Positions 15,801 to 21,267 of a stretch of DNA of 25,769 nucleotides are shown here, one piece after another. The notes beneath the pieces were generated by a model, which did not search any database, had not been told where the DNA came from, and saw only the letters and a list, made by a program, of their open reading frames with translations. Every line of letters starts with the position of its first letter. The first letter of the stretch is position 1. Position numbers and translations under genes: made by a program. The stretch comes from Bacillota bacterium. GTDB taxonomy: Bacteria; Bacillota_I; Bacilli_A; RF39; UBA660. The DNA lies in assembly GCA_015059245.1 (NCBI GenBank), contig SVAU01000017.1, positions 1-25,769 of the forward strand, in the 5' to 3' direction.

Positions 15801-16687
15801 CTCATATAAAGGAAGATGATGAATATACAGGTAAAGAGATAGGTGTATTTGCTGATTGTCATTCTATGTATGAACCTACTTTGGCTATACTTGAAGATAT
15901 GAGTAGAAGAGGTATTAGTGATATATATTCTTTAGGAGATAATGTAGGATTAGGACCAAACCCAGTAGAAGTATTTGATTTACTAGAAGAATTTAAAGTT
16001 AAATCAGTAGCAGGTAATGCTGAATATTATAATACTATTGGAGTTGATGCATTCCCTTATCTAACTGATGGTAGATTAGATAGTCAAGTTTGGACTGAAA
16101 GAAAATTAGGCCCTGAAAGAATAAAGGAATTAAGAATGTATCCTGCATCAAGAGATATTGTACTAGGCAATAAAAAAGTAGCTTTATGTCATTTTGCTAA
16201 TGATGTAAGATGGGATTTTAGAGATAGAAGTGTACATACATATGCTGCAACTGGTGCAAGTAATGTAGATCAATTAAGATATACAAATAGTGAAGAATAT
16301 TTAAAAAAGATTACTAATTGTATAGTAAGTAATAAAGGTAGTATATCTTTAGTAAAAGGATATATGGCTTCTCGTGATGAACCTATATTTGGAGGTAAAT
16401 TAGTTACTGATTATGACTATGTATTACAAGGACATTATCATTTTGAATTAGAGGATATGTTAGATGATACAAAGGTACATACATTAAGAGCAGTAGGTAT
16501 GGGTTATGAAGGACATGATTCAGATAATGAAGCTTGTTATTATATTTTAAGAGAAAGAAAAGATGGGGATATAGATATTGAAAAGGTATATGTTCCATTT
16601 AATAGAAATGCATTATTATCAAGTATTCATACTTGTGATTTACCTTCTAAAGATAGAGTATTAAGTTACGTAAGAAAATCTAGATAA
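12803..16687 (+). CDS. 1294-aa solenoid protein with C-terminal calcineurin-like phosphoesterase
   Basis: The start is ATG 12803, six bases after GGGGGA (12791-12796); ATG 12797 is too close to that site. Residues 1 to about 780 are a long chain of helix pairs with loose repeats of the type 'LL...v..ElK..Ii.e', suggesting an alpha-solenoid for binding a partner. Residues about 780-985 form a domain with YGHVLSSKENIVDMIDGIS, then SVANMGTNYSVSANSSEV, ILETSAVVERNAEALLYRE and GLILPGGRTP, which I cannot name. Residues about 1010-1294 are a metallophosphoesterase: FADCHS (D and H metal ligands near 1017-1019), SLGDNVG, VAGNAE (usual GNHD/E site), CHF and the closing GHYHFE (GHxH). All metal-binding motifs are kept, so it is probably an active phosphatase or phosphodiesterase. 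No signal peptide. An HD phosphohydrolase gene follows. The substrate is unknown. Confidence 0.8.
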   Translation: MWFITKKILDYVCNEDIPKEKRIKVIKNYKVRIIDELIKLNPEDLIKLLFNSKVLRELKLIICEEIDKLSTEYGDSSKKTIKVLIEEFKKLNIYKDKYLLSDTCPNVFKKEIIDTLYPKGYEVVKKGKISKKLKKVIIKVSLSNYELEKLLKSDISIELKEYIIDECINSYYEIRSVLDDDNIDQKLKNRLIDNKINKDNLFNVLEYANTSTIEYVLECKSKEFEEYLNTLTPSNVLRVINSSSTPKRIVDYILKYKREIIETAVDKCWRNDLEETISREKNVEILKLVFERRHKAVFRVINKLFDFQLISFLALEHLPQEYKDYIINERKWTLNSYIKRMSPWDCVKHTKRDSFVPDEIKERIFETRKKDILNYYVKEDDDEIVSSIRTSGLYLPIKKMLITERININNIFKLLSYYYIDKETIDLIIELKKDILVQIFLAHDNNKLFKGKFDVLKDEVIERLLNANEDLLRDRVNGLEEDELYSYLNHGKVLNVVKKLILERLGIERDNANNVLTLINMYDTNLVLDNYENIKDLICGLGIDFNSFLQYGSGSKKHSNWLKNLIDIINNDEIGEFAFCKDYLFINYYKNDSENSVYMISSFLEYIDNFSKYKELFMNLVDGKVKLTKEDKDNLRFLFNVSGISKDDAPKSIYDLKKFKLELYKSYINQIKSPSVSIYTLQNIFNNILFCDAKDILDNIGGTGALRTLRKDNIDSPSVVVYINELMLCSSIIEMVNYTNNEEGLKNVLTYIFSDIDLLTKIQNIFSSFDDKVRRVYELDSMNNLTTISEARRLGMLDTELSNKYGGEVFNFTDKNYCLYGHVLSSKENIVDMIDGISTGNSNFISVSPVSYRGQKYYYDRNDVIFAYDLLPVGSFICSSVANMGTNYSVSANSSEVGNIRRSQRGILETSAVVERNAEALLYREGLKPCGLILPGGRTPSKKEMEIHERYGLPFIITQELHQSIDDPKYMFVNDLTLDTVSTDLSELERIVDMLRPNVTHIKEDDEYTGKEIGVFADCHSMYEPTLAILEDMSRRGISDIYSLGDNVGLGPNPVEVFDLLEEFKVKSVAGNAEYYNTIGVDAFPYLTDGRLDSQVWTERKLGPERIKELRMYPASRDIVLGNKKVALCHFANDVRWDFRDRSVHTYAATGASNVDQLRYTNSEEYLKKITNCIVSNKGSISLVKGYMASRDEPIFGGKLVTDYDYVLQGHYHFELEDMLDDTKVHTLRAVGMGYEGHDSDNEACYYILRERKDGDIDIEKVYVPFNRNALLSSIHTCDLPSKDRVLSYVRKSR

Positions 16688-16705
16688 GAGTATCTAGATT
16701 TTTTT
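16676..16705 (+). terminator. Terminator overlapping the giant gene's stop codon
   Basis: AAATCTAGATA (16676-16686), loop AGAG, TATCTAGATTT (16691-16701), then T residues to 16705. The TAA stop (16685-16687) is at the stem/loop boundary. Confidence 0.85.
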
Positions 16706-16713
16706 GTTATAAT
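16705..16713 (+). promoter_or_regulatory. Extended -10 promoter of the HD hydrolase gene
   Basis: TGTTATAAT begins with the last T of the terminator tract, 15 bases before the ATG at 16729. Confidence 0.65.
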
Positions 16714-16728
16714 AATTATGTGATGTTT

Positions 16729-17295
16729 ATGAAGGATAAGTTATATGAAATATTAATGGTAGATGATGTTGTGGATTCTATTAATAGTAATATAGATGTA
16801 TTACTTGAAATGATACCTGAGATAGAAGATATGATAGGTTTTCAACATAATCATCCACATCATCATTTAGATGTATGGAAACATACGTTGTTGGCTTTAA
16901 GTTTATCTAAGTTAGATTTTGATACTAGAATAGTATTGTTGTTACACGATATTGGTAAACCTTTTAGTTATCAAGATGATGAAGTAAGACATTTTCATGG
17001 ACATGCAGATGTATCTAGTAATATGAGTGTAGGTATATTTAATAGATTAGGTTTTAATAGTGAAGAAGTAGATGAGTTAACATATTTGATTAGAGAACAT
17101 GATACTGAAATTACTAAAGAAGATATAGATACTAATATAGATTTATGTATTAAGAGATTTGGTATTCAATTTTGTGATGCATTAGCTCATAATCCTACTA
17201 AGTTAAAGAAGAGAATAGAGTACTTAGTTAAATTAAGTAAGGAATTAGGTGTAGATAAAGATACACATTATGTAAAACGATTAGAAAAATATTGA
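16729..17295 (+). CDS. HD-domain phosphohydrolase
   Basis: 188 residues from ATG 16729, chosen because GTGAT (16720-16724) stands at the distance seen for the AGGTGAT sites in this window; GTG 16720 and ATG 16723 lie inside that site. The HD-domain metal ligands are visible: an early H in the cluster HNHPHHHLDVWKHT (about 43-56), the HD doublet in LLLHDIGKP, H in HFHGHADVS, and a later EHD. This resembles the HD domains next to CCA-adding nucleotidyltransferases and of small metal-dependent phosphohydrolases. The likely reaction is hydrolysis of a phosphate ester or nucleotide; the substrate is not known. The stop is TGA followed at once by TAA, one of only two TGA stops here. It has its own promoter but follows the giant phosphoesterase, so a joint nucleotide-processing role is possible. 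Confidence 0.8.
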   Translation: MKDKLYEILMVDDVVDSINSNIDVLLEMIPEIEDMIGFQHNHPHHHLDVWKHTLLALSLSKLDFDTRIVLLLHDIGKPFSYQDDEVRHFHGHADVSSNMSVGIFNRLGFNSEEVDELTYLIREHDTEITKEDIDTNIDLCIKRFGIQFCDALAHNPTKLKKRIEYLVKLSKELGVDKDTHYVKRLEKY

Positions 17296-17320
17296 TAAAT
17301 TAAAAATTTTTCTGTATAAT
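17292..17320 (+). promoter_or_regulatory. metK promoter
   Basis: TTGATA (17292-17297), 17-base spacer, TATAAT (17315-17320). The -35 overlaps the TGA stop of the HD hydrolase gene. It is the best consensus promoter in the window and starts just before the riboswitch. Confidence 0.8.
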
Positions 17321-17326
17321 ACAAAT

Positions 17327-17449
17327 ATATCTTATAAGGAGTGATGGAGGGACTAGCCCTGTGAAGTCACACCAACCTATTAGATTAGGTGGTAAAGCTA
17401 GCACGATGAGATAACTTTAGTACTCAAAGTTATCTTGGGTATTTTTTTT
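17327..17449 (+). ncRNA. SAM-I (S-box) riboswitch with terminator, upstream of metK
   Basis: The conserved S-box core is visible: AAGGAGTGATGGAGGGACTAG near 17336, CCCTGTGAAGTCACACCAACC, then GGTGGTAAAGCTAGCACGATG. P1 is TATCTTAT (17328-17335) with ATGAGATA (17406-17413). P3 closes with CCTA/TAGG. CTAGC in P2 can pair with GCTAG near 17398, as in the S-box pseudoknot. Two exclusive hairpins follow: the antiterminator AGATAACTTT (17409-17418) with AAAGTTATCT (17426-17435), and the terminator AGTACTCAA (17419-17427) with TTGGGTATT (17435-17443) plus the T-run to 17449. When SAM binds, P1 takes 17409-17413, the antiterminator is lost and the terminator forms, so metK is shut off at high SAM. This is the standard S-box logic and fits the downstream SAM synthetase gene. 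Confidence 0.9.
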
Positions 17450-17460
17450 ATGAGATAACT
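17406..17460 (+). repeat. 11-base direct repeat of the riboswitch switching strand
   Basis: ATGAGATAACT occurs at 17406-17416 (P1 3' strand and antiterminator 5' arm) and again at 17450-17460, after the terminator T-run and one base before the metK AAGGAGG site. The second copy can pair with AGTTATCT at 17428-17435. Confidence 0.75.
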
Positions 17461-17475
17461 GAAGGAGGAAGAAAG

Positions 17476-18495
17476 ATGAAATATTATAGTAATGAAATCG
17501 TTTTTAGAGGACATCCTGATAAAGTTTGTGATCAAATAAGTGATGCTTTATTAGATGAATGCTTAAGACAAGATAAAAATAGTAGATGTGGTATCGAAGT
17601 AATGGGTGGTAAAGGAAAAGTATTCGTTACTGGTGAAGTTACTACTAATGCTAAATTAGACGTAGAAAAAATTGCTAAAAGAGTACTTGGTGATATTGGA
17701 TACGATACTGATTTAGAAATCGTTGATAACTTAGGAAAACAAAGTGTAGATATTGCACTTGGTACTAATGATGAAGTTGGTGGAGCTGGAGATAACGGAA
17801 TGATGTTCGGTTATGCTTGTAAAGATACTGATAAGTATTTACCAACTGCAATGGTTATCTTACAAGAACTTAGTCAAGCTTATGATGAATTAAGAAAGAA
17901 AGATAATAGATTCTTACCAGATGGTAAAGCACAAATTACTGGTAAATATGAAAATGATAAATTAGTAAGTATTAAAGCATTTACAATTTGCTATCAAAAT
18001 ACTGAAGAAGAACGTGAAGAAACTGATAAGATATTAGTTGATATCGTTGAAGATATTATTGCTAAATACGGAGTTAAAGTAGAAGAATATTTAATTAATC
18101 CTACTGGTAGATTCTGTATTGGTGGATTTACAGGTGATGCTGGTTTAACTGGTAGAAAAATAGTTGTTGATAGTTATCAATCATTTGCTAATGTAGGTGG
18201 TGGAGCATTCTCTGGAAAAGATCCTACTAAAGTAGATAGAAGTGGTGCTTACAAAGCTAGAGAAATAGCTAAAGATATCGTTAAGAATGGAGACTATAAT
18301 TGGTGTTCAGTACAACTATCTTACGCTATAGGAAAAGAAGAACCATTAGCTATTTATATTAGTACTGATAAAGGTGATGTTGAACCTAGTAGAGAACTAT
18401 TTGAAGAATGTAAACCTAGAAACATTATTAAAGATTTAGGATTAAAAGAAACTTGCTACGAAGATAGAGCTAAGTTTGGACATTTTAGAGATTAA
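17476..18495 (+). CDS. metK: S-adenosylmethionine synthetase (methionine adenosyltransferase), compact form
   Basis: Makes SAM from methionine and ATP in the cytoplasm. The family signatures are present: GHPDKVCDQISDALLD (12-27, with the HPDK ATP-binding motif), GAGDNGMMFGYA (103-114, normally GAGDQGLMFGYA), GDAGLTGRKIVVDSY and GGGAFSGKDPTKVDRSGAY (P-loop-like). It has 339 residues against the usual 380-400, shortened mainly in the middle and C-terminus, so it belongs to a compact MetK branch; no motif is missing. The start ATG 17476 follows AAGGAGG. It is controlled by the SAM riboswitch before it. Codon choice differs from its neighbours, with more ATC, TAC, TTC and CGT-type codons, as expected for a highly expressed gene. 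A GAAA-loop terminator closes the unit. Confidence 0.95.
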   Translation: MKYYSNEIVFRGHPDKVCDQISDALLDECLRQDKNSRCGIEVMGGKGKVFVTGEVTTNAKLDVEKIAKRVLGDIGYDTDLEIVDNLGKQSVDIALGTNDEVGGAGDNGMMFGYACKDTDKYLPTAMVILQELSQAYDELRKKDNRFLPDGKAQITGKYENDKLVSIKAFTICYQNTEEEREETDKILVDIVEDIIAKYGVKVEEYLINPTGRFCIGGFTGDAGLTGRKIVVDSYQSFANVGGGAFSGKDPTKVDRSGAYKAREIAKDIVKNGDYNWCSVQLSYAIGKEEPLAIYISTDKGDVEPSRELFEECKPRNIIKDLGLKETCYEDRAKFGHFRD

Positions 18496-18496
18496 T

Positions 18497-18525
18497 AAAA
18501 AGTAGAGGAAACTCTACTTTTTTTT
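18497..18525 (+). terminator. metK terminator
   Basis: AAAAAGTAGAG (18497-18507), GAAA tetraloop, CTCTACTTTTT (18512-18522), T-run to 18525. The stem AAAAGTAGAG/CTCTACTTTT is repeated at 20472-20495. Confidence 0.9.
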
Positions 18526-18533
18526 GTTATAAT
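18525..18533 (+). promoter_or_regulatory. Extended -10 promoter of the natAB-type operon
   Basis: TGTTATAAT begins at the last T of the metK terminator and ends 19 bases before the ATG at 18553. The longer ORF start at 18532 falls inside this -10 and is not real. Confidence 0.65.
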
Positions 18534-18552
18534 GATACTAGGAGTTGATAGA

Positions 18553-19311
18553 ATGATAGAAGTAAAAAATGTTACTAAAGAATTTGAAAAACAAGTAAGT
18601 AAAAAAGAAACAATAAAATTCTTAGCAGATCATGATATATCATTTACAGCTAATGAAGGAGAAGTAGTTGGTATTATAGGACCTAATGGTGCTGGTAAAA
18701 CTACATTACTTAGAATGATAGCTGGTATTATGAATCCTACTAGTGGTGAAGTAATAGTAGATGGTATGAGTCATAAAGATAATGGAATAGAAATAAGAAA
18801 AAGATTAGCTTTTTTAACTGGGAATACTAAGTTATATAAAGATATATCTCCATATGAATTATTAGATATGTGTGGACAATATTATGGTATTAAAAAAGAA
18901 GAATTAAATACTAGAATAGAAGAAATAATAAAGAGATTTAATATGGAAGAATTTAAACATCAAAAGATAGGTACTTTATCAACAGGTCAATATCAAAGAA
19001 CTGGTATTTCTAGATGTTTAATTCATGATCCTAAGTATTATATTTTAGATGAACCTACTAGTGGTTTAGATGTAATATCTAGTAAAGTAATTATAGATTT
19101 TGTTAAAGAAGAAAAGAAGAAAAAGAAATGTATATTATATTCAACACATTATATGGAAGAAGCAGAAAATATATGTGACAAAATAGTAATGATAAATAAA
19201 GGTAAAATAATAGCAGTAGGTACTCCTGATGAAATACGTAAACAAACAAAGACTACTAATTTAAGAGATAGTTTCTTTGTATTAATAGGAGGTACTTATG
19301 AACAAGAATAA
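18553..19311 (+). CDS. natA: ABC transporter ATP-binding protein (NatA-type)
   Basis: 252 residues with a complete ABC ATPase: Walker A GPNGAGKT (43-50), signature LSTGQ (142-146), Walker B with D-loop LDEPTSGLD (165-173) and the switch His in STHYMEEAE (H199). The sequence style (IKFLADHDISFTANEGEV, EEAENICDKIVMINKGKII) is that of NatA, the ATPase of the Na+ efflux pump NatAB, but related exporters of drugs or peptides look alike, so the substrate is uncertain. ATG 18553 has AGGAG eight bases before it. The next gene begins inside its last 14 bases, with AGGAGG located in this coding region, so ATPase and permease are made together. No fused membrane domain. Confidence 0.85.
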   Translation: MIEVKNVTKEFEKQVSKKETIKFLADHDISFTANEGEVVGIIGPNGAGKTTLLRMIAGIMNPTSGEVIVDGMSHKDNGIEIRKRLAFLTGNTKLYKDISPYELLDMCGQYYGIKKEELNTRIEEIIKRFNMEEFKHQKIGTLSTGQYQRTGISRCLIHDPKYYILDEPTSGLDVISSKVIIDFVKEEKKKKKCILYSTHYMEEAENICDKIVMINKGKIIAVGTPDEIRKQTKTTNLRDSFFVLIGGTYEQE

Positions 19312-20464
19312 TATATTAATAACAATAAAAAAAGAATTAAGATCTATATTTAGAGATAAGAAAACTATTTGTTATATATTTGGTTTTCCTTTTATAATAG
19401 CATTTATGATTTTCTTAATGGGATATATGGAAGATGCTATATTAGAAGAATCTGATGGAGAGATAAAATATTCTATTGGAGTTAATTATGAAGTTAATGA
19501 AATAGAAAAAGAATTAATGAAAGAAAATTCACTAGCTTATGTTGAATATGATAGTGTAGATAAGATGAAGGAAGCTTATCATAATGGAGAAATAGAAGCA
19601 TATTTAGATTATGATAAAGATAAGAAGATATATTATATTTATACTGATGAAAATATGATGGATTCACAAGTTTCTTCATATGTCATGTATTATTTAGATA
19701 GTTATAATTCTTATTTAGGTAATATGTATTTAGTTAATCAAGGTATTAATGTAGAAGATGTTTATAATAATTTTACTTATGAATTAAAGACTACCAGTGG
19801 TGAAGAAATATCTGAAAGTGATATGATTATAGAGTTAGTTATGAATATGTCATTTACTTATATAATTATGGTAATTGCTTTAGCATCTGTTAATATGGCT
19901 ACTACAGCAATAGCTTCTGAAAAAGAAAATGGTACATTAGAAACTATATTAACATTACCTATTACTACAAAGGAATTAATTATAGGTAAATACTTAGCTA
20001 CATTCTTAATAGGATTTATAGCATCATTAGTAGGTTTTATTATTACATTAGGTAGCTTTGGTATTGCAACTAATATGTTTACTGTATATGAAGAATTTAG
20101 TATGGGATTTAGTGTTGTATTATTTGGTGTTGTAATATGTTTTGTAGCTTCTTTATTAATAGCAGCACTTGCTATATTATTAACATCATCTGCTAAGTCA
20201 TATAAAGAATCACAAGCTTCTGGAAGTATATTACAAACTATATGTGTATTACCATTATTCTTGTCTATGATTAGTTTTGATACACCTAGATTGTTATATG
20301 TAGTACCAATACTTAGTCATACTACTGTATTAATGGAATTATATTCTGGTACATGTAATTATATTAATTTATTATTAACTGTTGGTTCTACATTAGTTTA
20401 TATAATTATTATATTATATGTGCTTATTAAGAAATTTAAATCTGAAAAGGTATTATTTAGTTAA
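19298..20464 (+). CDS. natB: ABC-2 type transporter permease (NatB-type)
   Basis: 388 residues. One transmembrane helix near 23-43 (CYIFGFPFIIAFMIFLMGY) is followed by an outside domain of about 130 residues rich in Asp, Glu and Tyr, then five hydrophobic helices from about 185 to 380. The motif ASEKENGTLETILTLPIT before the second group of helices is typical of ABC-2 exporters of the NatB/YhaP kind ('.E.k.gTle.lLt.Pis'). It pairs with the preceding ATPase, by a 14-base overlap, to form an efflux complex, probably for Na+ or an antimicrobial compound. ATG 19298 has a strong AGGAGG. The unit ends in a terminator that carries the same stem as the metK terminator. Confidence 0.85.
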   Translation: MNKNNILITIKKELRSIFRDKKTICYIFGFPFIIAFMIFLMGYMEDAILEESDGEIKYSIGVNYEVNEIEKELMKENSLAYVEYDSVDKMKEAYHNGEIEAYLDYDKDKKIYYIYTDENMMDSQVSSYVMYYLDSYNSYLGNMYLVNQGINVEDVYNNFTYELKTTSGEEISESDMIIELVMNMSFTYIIMVIALASVNMATTAIASEKENGTLETILTLPITTKELIIGKYLATFLIGFIASLVGFIITLGSFGIATNMFTVYEEFSMGFSVVLFGVVICFVASLLIAALAILLTSSAKSYKESQASGSILQTICVLPLFLSMISFDTPRLLYVVPILSHTTVLMELYSGTCNYINLLLTVGSTLVYIIIILYVLIKKFKSEKVLFS

Positions 20465-20471
20465 TATATGT

Positions 20472-20497
20472 AAAAGTAGAGGGAACTCTACTTTTCT
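20472..20497 (+). terminator. Terminator of the natAB-type operon
   Basis: AAAAGTAGAG (20472-20481), GGAA tetraloop, CTCTACTTTT (20486-20495). The T-run is short. Confidence 0.85.
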
Positions 20498-20506
20498 TGT
20501 GGATAA
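20498..20506 (-). promoter_or_regulatory. Consensus DnaA box
   Basis: TGTGGATAA is the exact complement of the DnaA consensus TTATCCACA. It lies just upstream of the -10 of the next gene, and CTTGTGG is repeated 11 bases apart (20496 and 20507), one helical turn. It may be chance or a DnaA-regulated promoter. Confidence 0.4.
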
Positions 20507-20510
20507 CTTG

Positions 20511-20519
20511 TGGTATACT
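20511..20519 (+). promoter_or_regulatory. Extended -10 promoter of the 93-aa protein gene
   Basis: TGGTATACT is a TGnTATAnT-type -10, 25 bases before the ATG at 20545. Confidence 0.5.
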
Positions 20520-20544
20520 TATATTAAGAATATGGAGGAATATT

Positions 20545-20826
20545 ATGGCTAATTTGGAAAGAATTAATGTAAGAGATGAAAATGGTAATAGAATTTTTAT
20601 TTCTATGTTAGGAATGTTTGAAATACCAGATCTAGAAAAGAAATATATTATGTATGGTATTGTTAATGAAGATGAAAGTAAAGAAACTGGTGGAGTGTTA
20701 CTAGGTGAAGTAGTAGGTGAAGGAGAAGATATGCAAATACTAGGTATCTTACCTGAAGAAAAAGATATGGTAGTTGCTTATTATAATGAGATATCTACAC
20801 AGTTAGGAGAAGATGATGATGAATAA
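20545..20826 (+). CDS. Small acidic protein (93 aa), possibly DUF1292-like
   Basis: ATG 20545 has GGAGGA (20534-20539); the longer frame from 20497 runs through the promoter. The 93-residue product is acidic and probably all beta: NVRDENGNRIFISMLGMFEI, then a strand KKYIMYGIVNEDES, GGVLLGEVVGEG and a final helix-like DMVVAYYNEISTQLGEDDDE. The layout (conserved '..deng......l..f...dkkYi.y.....e..i....') recalls DUF1292 proteins common in Bacillota, but the match is weak. It is the first gene of a pair: the next gene starts within its last codons. No enzymatic motif is seen and the role is unknown. Confidence 0.65.
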   Translation: MANLERINVRDENGNRIFISMLGMFEIPDLEKKYIMYGIVNEDESKETGGVLLGEVVGEGEDMQILGILPEEKDMVVAYYNEISTQLGEDDDE

Positions 20827-21229
20827 TGAAGGTAGAGAAACTGTAATAGTTCCTGAAAAGAAAGAGAAAATAGAACGTATTAAAAGAAAATATCAAAATA
20901 TGGAAATGGCTGATGATACAGCTAAGAAGATTAAGAATTTAGAAGTTGTTAATAATATCTTAGTTGCTGCTACTGGTGTAGTTGGTATTTTAACTGTAGT
21001 TAATTATTTTGTACCAGATCCAGTACCTGGAATTGATGAAGCTGTTATGACAGGTGCTACTGCATTATTAGGTAGTGCTTCTACAATAGTTAAGAATAAG
21101 ATTAATGATTTAGCTGCAACTGGTACTACTGAAGTTAAAATGGAAGAAGTTACTAAGTTAAGTGATCAATTATCTAACGTAGCAAGAAAAGTTGCTGAAA
21201 AGAAAAATGGACAAGTAAAAGCACAATAG
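20819..21229 (+). CDS. Hypothetical protein with hydrophobic centre (136 aa)
   Basis: Three ATGs in a row (20813, 20816, 20819) follow TAGGAGA (20804-20810); spacing favours 20819, or 20816. All lie within the end of the preceding gene, so the two are translationally coupled. The N-terminus is a charged helix (KKEKIERIKRKYQNMEM). The centre has two moderately hydrophobic stretches (NNILVAATGVVGILTVVNYF and MTGATALLGSASTIV) joined by PDPVPGIDE. The end is charged again. It may be a membrane hairpin with both ends inside the cell. I do not recognise the family. A weak terminator overlaps its TAG stop. Confidence 0.6.
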   Translation: MNNEGRETVIVPEKKEKIERIKRKYQNMEMADDTAKKIKNLEVVNNILVAATGVVGILTVVNYFVPDPVPGIDEAVMTGATALLGSASTIVKNKINDLAATGTTEVKMEEVTKLSDQLSNVARKVAEKKNGQVKAQ

Positions 21230-21243
21230 TTTTTGTGTTTTTT
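21217..21243 (+). terminator. Weak terminator overlapping a stop codon
   Basis: AAAA-G-CACAA (21217-21226, one bulged G) can pair with TTGTG-TTTT (21233-21241), followed by T residues. The TAG stop (21227-21229) lies in the loop. Confidence 0.5.
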
Positions 21244-21267
21244 CTTTTTAGAAAAATAGGTGGTTTT

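Noticed and set aside
16404..16598. Minus-strand ORF inside the giant gene
   Set aside because: It lies opposite the conserved phosphoesterase motifs and has no independent signals.
17409..17435. AGATAACTTT/AAAGTTATCT hairpin as the riboswitch terminator
   Set aside because: It is six bases away from the T-run and overlaps both P1 and a second hairpin (17419-17443) that directly abuts the T-run; it is the antiterminator.
17327..17449. SMK-box (SAM-III) riboswitch, also common before metK
   Set aside because: The core GGAGGGAC...TGAA...CCAACC and the terminator/antiterminator layout are those of the S-box; the SMK-box acts by covering the ribosome binding site.
18532..18552. Upstream ATG as start of the ABC ATPase
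   Set aside because: It lies inside the TATAATG of the promoter and has no ribosome binding site; ATG 18553 fits.
20813..20818. First ATG of the triple ATG as the start
   Set aside because: Only two bases separate it from the ribosome binding site; the later ATGs are better spaced.
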